Assembly (NCBI GenBank): GCA_003952965.2
Contig: CM025849.1
Location: 23,963,587-24,027,586 of the forward strand
Length of the DNA stretch: 64,000 bases
Direction of reading: 5' to 3'
Source of the DNA: Morella rubra
Lineage: Eukaryota; Streptophyta; Magnoliopsida; Fagales; Myricaceae
Shown here: piece by piece, positions 45,185-57,200 of the stretch
Numbering within the stretch: position 1 is the first letter of the stretch
Layout of the letters: the number at the start of each line of letters is the position of its first letter
Notes under the pieces: generated by a model
Database searches by the model: none
Told to the model about the DNA's origin: nothing
What the model saw: only the letters and a program-made list of their open reading frames with translations
Position numbers and translations under genes: made by a program

Positions 45185-46287
45185 ATGGCACCATCAAGAA
45201 AGCGATTAAGGAACGAGCATGCCTCATCATTGGAAAATTCGACAAGAGAGGGAGGGATCCGGGCACGACGGGTGCTAGTTGAGCAGGTCATCAAGATCGA
45301 GGAGCTCTCTTGATTGAGCTTCATGGGTAGGACATTCTCCCAAATTTTCACGGCAAGAGGATGGATGCCCATCCTTCAGATGACGCAGTGCGTCATCCAT
45401 GACATGGTTCAAGACTTTTATGTGGAGATGGAGAAACAGGAGCCCACTAAGAATCAAGTGACTCTGACGGTCTGTAGGGTCAGGGTAACTGTGTCAGCAT
45501 GTACGATTGCCGAGTTTGTGGGGATCCTTAGGGCTGCAGTTTCACTTGAGCACGACGCCCTTCCTCCTTCTGCAACAGGGGGTACTGATGGCCCTCCTCC
45601 TCTAATAGAGGGTGATGCCTCTCCTCATCTTGGAGTTGCTGAGCCGACCATGGATCATATATTACTAACCATGACTAGTTGTCCTGGGCCGTACTATAGA
45701 GGAGGAGCAATCATCCAACAAAAGGATCTAATCCCCTTCTTCAGGATACTGCATTTAGTGCTCGCCTCGAATGTTGATCCCAAGCTCCACAAGGCAGACT
45801 TCACACAGGAACGTGCTCGATTCCTGTTTAAGTTAGGGACTGGGACCCACATAGATCTGCCTAGGCAGTATATGAAATCATTCATCGTGAGGCACATGTT
45901 AGCTCTCAGGATAAACTTCCATTTGGAATGCTGATTACACGCTTCCTTGTAGTGGCAAGGGTTCAAGGTGTACCTGATGAAAATACTATCTTCCAAATGA
46001 GACCTATTGGATGGACCACTTTCTTGAGGAGTGCAGGCCATGTTGGCCATCGTGCACAACCTCGGGCCCAAGATCACGATGACGCGAATATGGAGGGAGT
46101 AGTGCTTGAGGCAGGAGAAGACCATGCAACCCACCCAGAGTGCCCACAGTGGGCAGATGGGTTCTTGGCCGAGATCACAATGCAACTAGCTGCTCTCAGT
46201 GCATTTATTGAGGAGTAGATGCAGTACATTGGCACCAAGATTGCATTTATTGAGGACTAGCTTCTGGACCTTGCGGGCCTCCCGTGA
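45185..46287 (+). pseudogene. Plant transposon protein (PF20167-like), best-preserved copy
   Basis: ATG at 45185 gives MAPSRKRLRNEHASS. An in-frame TGA at 45311 follows, then a 206-codon open stretch: GRTFSQIFTARGWMPILQ, VQDFYVEMEKQEP, VTLTVCRVRVTVSACTIAEF, QKDLIPFFRILHLVLASNVD, and a helical FIVRHMLALRINF. A frame change at 45930 leads to MLITRFLVVARVQGVPD and a C-terminal coil (FLAEITMQLAALSAFIEE), with further stops near 46216 and 46258. The coil and the LITRFL block match the copies at 18.6-19.7 kb and 1-960. Role unknown; not obviously a catalytic transposase. It is flanked on both sides by TGTCGACA arrays. Confidence 0.65.
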
Positions 46288-47001
46288 TGCATATCGCTAT
46301 TAGGGCATGGTGACATCTTCTTTTATGGCATTTTACCTACACTTTTATTTTGTTTATATATGCATATATGTAATTAAATAGTTTACATTCGGCTATGTCT
46401 ATGGACATATATATATCTGGTACGGTTGACATAGCTACTTTTTATGTATATTTTGATGGATTTGAACTGTGGTTGACAGAGGTACTTTTTTATTTATATT
46501 TTGATGGATTTGAGTTGTGGTTGACATTGCCACATTATGAATAGGATGTATATTTTGATGGATTATAGGGTGTGAACTCATATAAACTAGATTATGGTGT
46601 GTTATGATGCATTTGTACTTAGGTTTACATCACCATGTTATAATGCATATTTTGATGGAATATATATAGGGTGTGCATGTCAAAGTGTGTGCTCTGTAAA
46701 CTAATCAGGATTATTGTTGGTCCCCAAAACCATCCTCGTATGTGTCGCCACCACTATGTGCGCATATGTCGACACATACAAAAAGTAATCGGGTGCACGT
46801 GTAATGTGTCGACACTATAACAGAATGTGTCGACACATAAAGACAGCGCCCAAGTTTATGTGTCACATTTCGACACTATCATAACATGTGTCCACATAAA
46901 TAATAACGCATATTCGAATAAACATTCGAACATAAAAGAACCCTTTCGAAAACACATTCGGACAATATTGAATACGAACAAAAAATAAAACGTATGTTCG
47001 T

Positions 47002-47148
47002 CAGTGGCGGATCTAGGACCCAATTTGAAGAGGGGCGGACTCTTAAGACAAAATTTTAAAAAAAAAAAATATTTACGTCTAAAATTTTTTTTTTGGCCTG
47101 TCCAATGGGGGGCGGCCGCCCAGGGCCGCCCCCTTGCATCCGCCACTG
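47002..47148. mobile_element. hAT-type MITE, 147 bp, 8-bp target duplication
   Basis: The ends CAGTGGCGGAT and ATCCGCCACTG are inverted. The flanks are ATGTTCGT (46994-47001) and ATGTTTGT (47149-47156), one mismatch. The core GGGGGGCGGCCGCCC is GC-rich. It is inside element D, between its palindromes and its right end. Confidence 0.85.
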
Positions 47149-47500
47149 ATGTTTGTTATGTATCTAACATCATATTTAGAATCTCAAGTTCGATTTATTC
47201 AAATGTTATTTATACATTTTTGTCACCCAATTGTAAGGGCTAAGATTTTGAGACAAACTCGTTGGGCCACAAAATCCATTTCTTCCATAAACATTTCCCA
47301 CTATCTCTCCTGCGCAAACTAAATACGTAAGTAGTAGCAACGAATTTGTTATGTCGCAAATTAGGGACAACATTTATTTTGCAACTCTAATGATTTTATT
47401 TAAGGGCGGCTGACATTTTGTCTCTAAAAGTTGTACTTTGGAGACATTTTACGTGACGTCTCACGCAAAATCATCCTAGAAGAGCAAAAATGGTGTAGTG

Positions 47501-48728
47501 GATTTTCTTGAAGTTTTTGCAAGAAAAAGAGCTGTGTGAACTTAGTTTATTCAAAGATATTTTGGTCGTACGCTCTTTTTTAGATGGAGAACTCCACCGT
47601 AGCATATACTTCATACTACATGTTATTTTTGACCAATTGTGGAAGTGAGTGGATAAATTCCTGTTTTTTCATTATCTGAGTCCCAAAGTCATGTTTTGAC
47701 TTTTTTTTTTTGCTTCTCGACTTTTGATCATGCCATAAGATGGAGGTTTGATGCCTGCTACTTTGGCATGTTGCTTATGGCAATAATTGATGCGATCTAA
47801 AGGGGCATTACTGGGAAAGCAATTAAGCCAAAGTTTACTGACATGAGGACGAAGTGAAGACTATTCGTTGATACTTCCTAAGTGAATTAACTGTGCAGAT
47901 TATGGCGCTACATGGCGATAGCGACATAATGAGTAGACCAAGCATAGTTTTGAGTATTGAACTTGAGAGGGATTAGAAATGCTTGGTCAAATGTGTTCGA
48001 ATAAGTCTAGGGCATAACGAGACCTTTATGGGATGTTGCTATGATGGTCTTCTCTGAAGAGAGAGATTTAGTATAGTGCTCTCGTCTTTTTCTGTAGGTG
48101 TGCTTGGTGGTCACACAACCTATTTTCCGGTATGAACAAGGTTGAGAACAAATAGAGAGATGCATGACTGAGTTGTGTCCATTGTGTGTGAGTGGGAGAT
48201 CTGAGAAAAAAAGGCGTTCACGTGGCGACTCTTCAATTGCCCATATGCGTAATAGTAGATTGTTATTCTGTAACGACTATTTACATTAAAGGCTTTAATG
48301 AGTCGACCATTACAGTTGTTACAAGTGTGTAATGGCTGATGGTTATGACCATTAGAATTTTTCTCATCAATTGCAAAGTGGCTATATATAGCCGCATAGG
48401 ATGAATGGAGATGGTAAGGAATTTGTAGAACAGAATTCTATGTAAATCTCTCTTTTTATTATTAGTTCTTCTGGTGATTGAGGCTCTTAGGTTGTGGAAT
48501 TTGTGGGCGACAATCTCATAGTGTGCTCCACCATCAAGCTTAAAGTGATGGTAAATTTCATATTAAAGCATGTGGAACAATCCGATGATCCGTATTTTTG
48601 TATAAGCTAGGTATACCGAAAATGCTTCCTTAAATTATTTTACAAGAATTTATTCAATATATTTGAATAAATATTTCTAACAGGCGTCCAGTAATGCTCA
48701 CTTCAAAAGTATCTTAGAGTCTTCCGAA
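47501..48728 (+). repeat. Unique-looking DNA followed by LTR end fragment
   Basis: 47501-48270 shows no gene. From about 48270 the sequence matches the LTR end at 29624-30000 in reverse complement and terminates ...AATATTTCTAACA at 48682. The start of this LTR was not recognised. A CRR42-like fragment begins 47 bp further on. Confidence 0.45.
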
Positions 48729-49156
48729 TCATTCATCAAGCTCCAAGGGCTTGAAGTATTTCTCATCTATGAGATATGTCCCAATGGTCAGACAAACTGC
48801 CCAGACATCCTTTGGCTTTCTCAAAACAATGCTGCTCCCATTTTCGCAGGAATAAATAGTATTTTATTTCTCAAATTCTTTGATGCAAATGCATTCAAGG
48901 AAGAGAGAAAAGGTGTACCTTCCCACATCACCAAGCATAACTAAGCCACAATTCACACGAAGGCTTGATTAGGTTGTTGTCTTCATCATCTTAAGGGCAT
49001 CCTTGTCTTAGGTTGTGGGTCATCTTTCGATTCACACTTTACTATAACCATACTTGGACATCCACTCTGAATGCTTGGGCGATTAAACTGTGAAGTTGAA
49101 CTGCTACAAAACTTGGAGCATGGAATTGTAGCAGTGGAAGAGAGAGATGATGCCAC
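48729..49156 (-). pseudogene. CRR42-like (DUF3148) pseudogene fragment
   Basis: This is a diverged duplicate of the gene at 62434-62922. The minus strand keeps the transit-peptide region, the CESKDD block and the last exon (KPKDVWAV, GTYLID, KYFKPLELDE, then TGA at 48731-48729). It lacks the conserved middle (the stretch from EIGSPVIV to CLRV in the other copy) and has lost the in-frame ATG (GTG at 49156-49154). It retains a C that the other copy lacks in the serine-rich stretch. It adjoins CACTA-like element E, so it may be a transposon-captured or segmentally duplicated piece. Confidence 0.75.
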
Positions 49157-49190
49157 TAGCCATGGATCAAATGTCTATGAAAATAGGATA

Positions 49191-50954
49191 TTGTTTGTGT
49201 GTTTAGGGGTGTCTAATGCATATTTAAGGGGTAAAAAAACATATTTTTGGGATTGATTGGGAGTTTTTAGATTAGCGATTTTCATGGGTTTTACGAAGCG
49301 TTCGAACACTGTAAAAGTGTTCATTCAAACGAAAGTGCTAAAATTGGTTATTTCAAGGATGACAGACAGTCACATTCAAGCAATAAATTCATACCGTTCG
49401 AGCATATTGTAGTCGTTCGAATGTTTTTTATTTTGCTAGAAAAAATAGAAGTTTTGCACTATGTACGACAAATCTAAATTTGAGATGTTGGACCTCAAAT
49501 GGATTTGCATTACTGTAACAATATTAACATGCACACGAAACTAATTGAGAGAAACAAAAGATGATACAACATTTTCTAAACCATCATCTTTCACTGTATG
49601 GAAAGAAATAGAGAGCAATACTCTAGTCAGTAGGGCCAAACTTCTGAAAACCTTTTGGCCACACATCTAACCTAAAAACAGTTCTTTCCTTCCAAACTAG
49701 AACATGCAAAGAACTATTTTGTAGGTCTGATGTGTGGCTAAAAGGTTTTCAAAAGTCTAGCTCTACTGACCAGAGTTTTACTCTTAATTTCTTTTCATAC
49801 AATGAATGATGCTTGTTTGGAAAATATTATCTCAGCTTTTGTTATTCTCTCCATTAGTTTCATGTGGATGTTAATATTGTTACAGTGCTGTAAATCCATT
49901 TGAGGCCTAACACCTCAAATTTAGATTTGTCGTGCATAATGCGAAACTTCTAATTTTCCTAACAAACAAAAAAAAACGTTTTGAATGTATTCGAAGATCA
50001 CAATACGTACGATCGATGTAAATATGTTAGATATAATCCTTCACCTGCATCAGCCCTATCTAGGACCTTAGCTTTTCCTACGCTGAGATTAGACCACCTT
50101 CACCGAAAACGACATCGAGTAGATGTATAGGTAAGTTCATATATATTTTTCATTCAGCTGAATTTTTATCAATTATTTAAGCATTATATTGATTACAATT
50201 TATGATTTAGGAAGATAAGAATGCACGTAGAGTTGGAAAAAGTCTTGAAACAGTTTATACCCATCGCGACGGCCAAGATAGATTATTTTTTATTGCATAT
50301 TATATTTAATTGTACATTTTGTTAATAAATTTTTTATTTAATAAGTTTCAATCAATTTTTTTAATTTTTGTTAAAAAAATCCATTCCAACATTAGTTTTA
50401 GTGTTCGGAATACAACGTGCCTCCCCTATGTTCGAACATTTCACGTTTTCGTTCATAACATGTTCGAACAGATACTTTTTTATTCCTCGATCAGTATATC
50501 AATCTGATTTAACGATATCCGTTGGAACATCAAAAAAATGTTCGAATGTTTTTTCCCTTTACCTCCGAAACCGTTCGAATGTTTTTCACGTCAACCATTG
50601 TAACTCATTAAGAGCGGTTATGGACATTTTGTTTACAGCGTTGGAATGGTGTCTGAAATATCGAACGTAAAATTTTTATAGTGGTTCAAACGTTAATTTT
50701 CCTTATTGAACGAATTTATATTTTCCATCAAAAGACGTTTGGACATAATCCTCAACTGTCCGTTCAAAAGGGTTCGAACAATAATTTGATTTTGGGACGG
50801 AAATCTTCCTGTCCCTAAAGGGTACTTTTTGGAACGGAACAAAATTTTCGTCCCAAAAAATCTTTTTGTAATGGGTTTGTTGGGACAGTTGGGGTGATAG
50901 ATTGATTCCGTCTCAAAAACTTTTTTGGGACGAAATTCGGATTTTGTTGTAGTG
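49191..50954 (+). mobile_element. CACTA-like element E with GTTCGAAC words and a good right end
   Basis: The right end is TTTTGTTGTAGTG at 50942-50954. The preceding 160 bp repeats GGGACGGAA/TTTCGTCCC. GTTCGAAC and one-base variants occur at 49300-49430 and repeatedly at 50430-50780. A long hairpin lies between (49441-49959). No transposon protein is present, so it is a non-autonomous derivative. Its left edge is cut at the CRR42 pseudogene. The 49190-49620 part is collinear with 13265-13600 in reverse complement. Confidence 0.6.
49441..49959. repeat. Long inverted repeat (hairpin), arms about 250 bp, loop 20 bp
   Basis: Arm 49441-49687 pairs with 49708-49959. The outer ends are AGAAGTTTTGCACTATG and CATAATGCGAAACTTCT, and the inner ends are AGTTCTTT and AAAGAACT around a 20-base loop. 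Pairing is good but imperfect. A transcript would form a long hairpin. One arm alone is present at 13265-13450. Confidence 0.85.
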
Positions 50955-51239
50955 TGAGTTGGGTAGAATGTTCCTATTTGATTATTTAAGCCGGCAAGCC
51001 GTTGGCACAGTGATTGGAAGAGTTGCTTTCAATTTCACAGTTAATGGGTGATGCAAATAATAACGAAATTAAAAAAAAAAAAAAAAAAGGTAATCTTTGA
51101 CGTAGGTACGTAAGTGGATGAAATGTATGGTTTTGCATGGTAACTGAGTGATCATCCAGTGTTTGTAAAATATAAAATTTACTGTTTTGGAAAGTAAATT
51201 ACTCAAAAAACTAAATTAAATGACAAATGTATACTAAAC
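50955..51239. other. Intergenic, 3' side of the ankyrin gene
   Basis: AT-rich with an A-run at 51070-51088. It includes the probable 3' untranslated region of the ankyrin gene. No gene. Confidence 0.5.
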
Positions 51240-54200
51240 TCAAATTTTCATTTTCCTGTCAAACATGCTTGGTTGATATGTTGACTTAATCATGTCAACA
51301 AGAAGGGGAAATTGCATAAATACAAATAAGTGAATGGGCAAACTTGAGAAGTACATGATAGGAATGACCATCTGTGATTTTCCAAAAAACATAATGAGGA
51401 GAGCTACACAAAAGGCCATCATCATGGTAGTAATAGAGAAGAAAAGAGCTAAAAGGCCGATTATCATTTTCTGAGGCAAGGATTTAAGGAAATCTTCTTC
51501 TGCATAATGTGATGTGAGAATTCCCAAAAACATCACTACTGATGTTGTGGAAGAAAAGAGTGATAATGCATCGGCTATGATGAACAACTTAAATAACTTG
51601 TGCTTTGAGAACATAGGGAACCCTGTCTCTTGATTGTTACCACCAGGAACAGCAAAAGCCACCGCAAACATAATTGTGACAATGAGCGTACCAACCACCA
51701 TACACGAAGTTGCCGTGTCCTTCATCCATTTTTCTCCTTCCTTTAGCATCTCCTTATGGTCACGTGTAAAAATTTCTTTTGGTCTCATGTTTTCAAAATT
51801 TCGAGCTTCACTCATCCAAGGAAATGTGGAGATTGCCTCTATCTCCTACAATTAATCCAAATATTATAAGTTGAAACAATATATACACAGAGTATGAATT
51901 CCTATTAGTTAAGATCTTGCAGATTTAATAATTACAATCTACAAATTATAGATTCATTAATTGAGACATTATATGGTAGTTATAAGATATGTTTGATTTA
52001 AAGATACAAAAGTGAATTCAACAAATAGTATTCATAACTATGAACCTATAAATGCATTAGCCCTACAAAATTATCACTGGACATTTTATTTGCAAATGAT
52101 TTTCTGACATGCAAAATAATAATTTTGTCCTCATAATTTTTTTTGGCAGTGCCCATTCTGTGAGGATAAAATTGTAATTTTACAGACCGAAAAATAAATT
52201 TCATATATTTTAATGAAAGGTGCAAAGTGTCTGAAATCTATAGTTTATAGTATAATGTGACAAGAATAATAGATTGGAGTATAAAGTGTCAAGACCCCCA
52301 ATTGGGGGATGAAAAATATATCTAATCCTACAAGTATATATCCTATTTTTCCCTTTTTGTTTCCTTTCGCCTGTACTTGACAAAATTAGGGAAAGGTCGG
52401 TAGTATTGTACATTCATGTACTTGAATTAATCCATTTAAAGCCAGATAATTAGTGACGGAGCCAGGGGCTAGGGGCATGGCCCCACCAATATATATATAT
52501 ATATATATTGCAAAAATCAATATTTAGGTCTCTTAAATATTTGAAATTACAAGTTTATTAAATTTCAAGATTTAGTTTTAATCTTTAAAATTTGTTATTT
52601 TTATTAAATTCATAAGTTTTAGACAATTTTTTTCGTATAACAATATATTTAATAATAAAAAATTTAACTTTTATTTTTCTTGAGCTCTTCAAACACTCAC
52701 TTATTTTCATCCATATTCCTTCTATTTTCAATACATATGTAACTTGAAGAAAATATTAAATGTTATAAATTTTGGATTTTAAGGAGAAAACTATTATTTA
52801 TAATTCAAGATCTTTGTTATTATATAACTACCATGAAAGTATGTCTCTAACTCAGGAACTTATTAATATTATTATTATGTCTTAAATTAAAAATAGAACC
52901 TAATGATAAATATTTTTATACCATATATTTCTATGAAATTAAATAAAAAAAATGAAAACATATATTATTATTATACTAAATCGGCCCCGAATATCAATTT
53001 CTGGTTCCACCACTGCAGGTAATTAATTGTCCAAGTTTGCTCTAATTAATTAATTGTGTTTCTTGATTATCTCATTTTCAATGAAGATCTTGTGTTCCAT
53101 AATAGGGAAGAAAACTAGATTATTAGATAATCTTCTACAAAATTCGATAAACATCCCCTACTTAATTGTAAGCATAAAAAAGAGTACATAATTAAAATAG
53201 AGTTTGAGAGATTATAACCTTAAACCATTGAAGTTCTCGCTGCATCTGGAACGCTGCACTTTTATTATGTAGAAGTTGAGTGGAAGTGTCTACTGTTGCT
53301 GCCATATGTAATATGGTGTTTCCGGAACCATCAGCTGGACCAAACAATAGTTGATCTTTCCTTGACGACATAATTGATAGCTCATGATTTAAGAGGTTCC
53401 AAATTCTAGCTTGACGACATAGGACAGCGAACGAAAATATGGTTCTTGATTTTTCATCTTTTTTCTCCACAAGACTTGGCTCTGCTTTTAAAATTTCACG
53501 TACAATCTCAACAACCCCTTCGCGCGTAGCCTGAAATATGGCATCGGAAAATCGAGTCCCAGCTTGTAGGTCAAATTCATTCATAGAATCCATTTGTTTG
53601 CACGTCAGCTCTAGAAGTTGGCGGGATATGGCATGAAGCTTCTTCATATGCCTCACTCCTACGTCAGTAATCAAAACATCAGCATTAACTCAAGAAAAGT
53701 AGTAGATTGATGGCAAGAACAAAGCAGATACAAAAAAAAAAATAATTAATTAATAAAAAATAAAAGAAATTAATTGAGTGTATATATGTACCTAAAAGCT
53801 TATGAAGATTCGACATTAGCCGATATGGCAGCCAACCTCGTACTGTAATGTGAGGAAGAAATCCACTTACTTAATCAAGTTCGAAAACAAACATATATCC
53901 GTTTGAAAATTACTATTACAACGCATGTGGGGCTCATAGAAAAGAGCTCTTGCTTAATTAATTAGTTTATTATTATTTTTTTGTAAAACATAAAGACAAA
54001 AAGGGTAAGTAAATCAGAGAAGATCGGACTGACAGTACTACTTACAGGCGTAGATCCATTTTTTCCAAAATACGAGCTGCCAGCCACTCGGGAATGCAGA
54101 AGGCCTGCACGCTAATGCGTACAAAGGGATGTGGCCGTTCCTGTCTGGAAAAGTAGTTATATCTCTGCCACACCGAAGCAAGTCCAGAGCAAGATCTGTT

Positions 54201-57200
54201 TGTTAATGCATGGTAGACTTAGTTAGATCTAGAATAGATAGAGGTCTAGCTAGCTAGAGATCCTTACCCAATTTATTCCACAATATTAGGGCAGTAATCA
54301 GCGAAGAATCACTGTGGTCTTTGGCGTCTCGAATTAGATCTTCTTTAGGAGTGACCTTACAGAGGTGGTCAGCCGCTTTTATATTTCCAGCCTCCAGAGC
54401 TACTAGAAGTGGAATACGATTCGTCGGGTCACGGATGGTAAGTAACTTTTGGTTCTTTTTATGCATGAACTCTAACATCCTAATATCTCCCAAAGCGAGA
54501 GCCATAGCTGTCATGCCGCTATCGTCTAGTATTTCTAAATCCTTCTTCGGCATTAGCACCACCAAGTTCTCCACGATGTGCACATGTCCTTTGGCGACAG
54601 CAATGTGAAGAGGAGTTTGTCCACGGTCATTAACTTTTGCATTCAGTGTAGCCATATTGTTATCCACAAGGAGGCTAAAAAGAGCATCCCAATCACCTTT
54701 AATGACAGCCTTGTTTACGCTGTAATCATGAAGCAACCGATTGAATCCTCGTCTGCGGCCTCCGCCTAGTGTAGAGCAAGATCAAGAAACCAATGTCAAG
54801 GAAAGTTATGACCTAGCGTACGCAAACAGATAAAATTATTGTGCATCATGTGTAAGCAATTATTTATAGCTATCTAGAAGATTTCTACGTTTCTAGCGTA
54901 ATGATTTTGTGAAAATATACTTTAACACAGACATCTTTTACAATTAATTTCTATTCCAAACTGTCAATGGTTTACACTTCATTTGCACCCAAAATTAAAA
55001 TATCACCATTAAAGTAAATAAAGAATGGCGTGCAAAATACAAACCTATTGATAGTTTACGGTTCAATGTGTCAAGTTTGATAATTTGAGTTGTAAATTCT
55101 CGAGTTGAATTGAGTGGTAGATATTATAGTTAAAGGATGCAAATAGTAATTTTTCCCAAAAATATTGAGAAATCAATCCTTCTATCCTATATATATATAT
55201 ATGTGTTAGTCACCATATCAACCAATGATTACTAAAAACATTTAAAGTATCTCTCTCACGCACATTCTTCTGCTTATATATATATTATGCGTTCTATTAA
55301 TCCTTCAGGCCGGGAAGGTGTTTGCTTTGGTAATACTAATAACACCATTAAGATTGACTATAGAAAAAGGAAAAGAAAAAAAGGCATCCGCTCTCTTTGA
55401 GAGACTCCCGATACTCTTTCCATTCCCTCTCCTCCCCCACCATGTATATATAACCGGCCTTCTATGCCTTATCCAAAAAAACCAGTAACATCTCCTGGGA
55501 AAACCTCAGTCGCAAATTGGTGGCCCATCCTAAGCGGGCTGCGAGAAAGTTATGTTAAGTCTCCTATGTTAGCCCCCCAAAAAAAAAACTAACAACACCA
55601 TTACAACATGTCCCAAAATAATGCATAATGCATTGGTGAGTTCATGTTTACTATGCATGCTAATTAGAAAATATCCTTCGGAGAAACTTCATTTTACACT
55701 CAAGTAATAGTGCCAATGTCCTTTTTGGGTCTAACTTACCAAATTTGTCATATTCATGTGCCTAAAATTCTTCAACGTACGTGTACCATTTATTCAAATC
55801 ATAAGACTGAGATGAGAGAAAAATATACCACATATGTGGCAGAATCTTGACGTTCTAATATGTAGTAGCAAATCATTTAAATCCCTAATTTCTGTATTCC
55901 CAAAAATATAGTAGTAAATAATTTTTTGTAAGCAACCAAAAATAATAATTACTTTTTATGTGCTTAATTAGTTAATTAAGAAATGATCTTATAAAATGAA
56001 GTTTTCAAAGCAAAGGTACGTACGTATATATATTTGTAAAACATGTAATTAGAATACTAGATATTGATTAGTTTTTATAAATCCCTAATTTTTACACCAG
56101 ATCACTGCTAGACCATTAAGTAGTAATAGCACTAAAGTGTGGAACATTATCTTGTAGATTCCGATCAAATTATACACAAATGTTTGAGCAAGTGCATTAA
56201 TGTCTAGCAAGAGAGAGTGATATGAGTCAATACCGTATTTTTCCCCCAAAGCATACCAAGCTGTTTTGGCTAAGGTAACCCCACTAATCTCATGTGATAT
56301 TTCTGGCGTGCATGAATTTTGGATAACTTGTAAAGCCATCAAGTTCTTCATAGCATTAAAAGCAACTTCATCATCTTCTTGGTTAGGAAGTCGGATGGGT
56401 GGTTCGATTGTCTCCCAAAGATCATGAGCTATCAAATATATTTTTATTTGAGTACTCCAATCTTCATGATTATCTTTGTTGAGAACATCGCGAACAACTG
56501 CACTCAAACAACCTTTTTCTAAGCATTTGCATCATGTTGAGGGAGATTACAAAAAGCTATGAAAAAAAGGAAGAGGGAAAGAGCGAACCTGACTTAGGCA
56601 CATCACATATTTTTGCCAAATAATCCCAAGCATCTTTGGCTGAAGTTTTCAACTTGATCCTACTAAATAAAGGCCGCCCACAAGAATTTTGGATCACATA
56701 TAAGGCCAAAAAATTCTTCTTTTCCAAGTCCTATAGGCAGATTTATATTTTTGCTTAGGAGGTTTGGTTGTTGCTCTGACTGTGTCCCATAGATCTTCAG
56801 CGATCAAATATGCTTTTACTTGAGCACTCCAATGCTCATAATTATCGTAACCAAGAACTTCATGAACAACTGCACTCAAGGCAACCTTTGTTTGAGTGTA
56901 TGAATTGGTGAATTGGAGACAGGGGAAGGAGGATGAGAAAATGACATGACAAGATAGGCAAAGAGAAAAAGAGACCTGAGTTAGTATTTTTAGGTATATT
57001 GTTGTATATTTCTTCCAATTTATACCAAGCAGTTTTGGCTGAACTAATCTTCATAATCTCATAAAAGGATTCGGGTCCACATGAATTCTTGATCACATGT
57101 AGAGCCATGAAATTCTTCTTACTCAAAGCCCTCAAAGTAGCTTCATCTTCTTCCTTAGGAGATTCAGTCTCTATTTCAATAGCATCCCAAAGATCATGAG

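Larger units (their letters stand above)
42777..47500 (+). mobile_element. CACTA-like element copy D with TGTCGACA palindromes
   Basis: The right end is AAAAATGGTGTAGTG (to 47500), the reverse complement of CACTACACCATTTTT. GACATTTT/TGTC subterminal words lie at 47360-47480. GTGTCGACAC or one-base variants cluster at 42840-43095 (about seven) and again at 46745-46885 (about five), flanking two transposon-protein pseudogenes. The left end is not found; 42777 is only where the word cluster approaches. The same word also occurs in the SIRE-like LTRs, so the left cluster could belong to the Copia instead. A hAT MITE (47002) sits inside. Confidence 0.5.

Noticed and set aside
54321..54769. Plus-strand frames of 63-95 codons
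   Set aside because: Antisense shadows of the ankyrin exon at 54765-54268.
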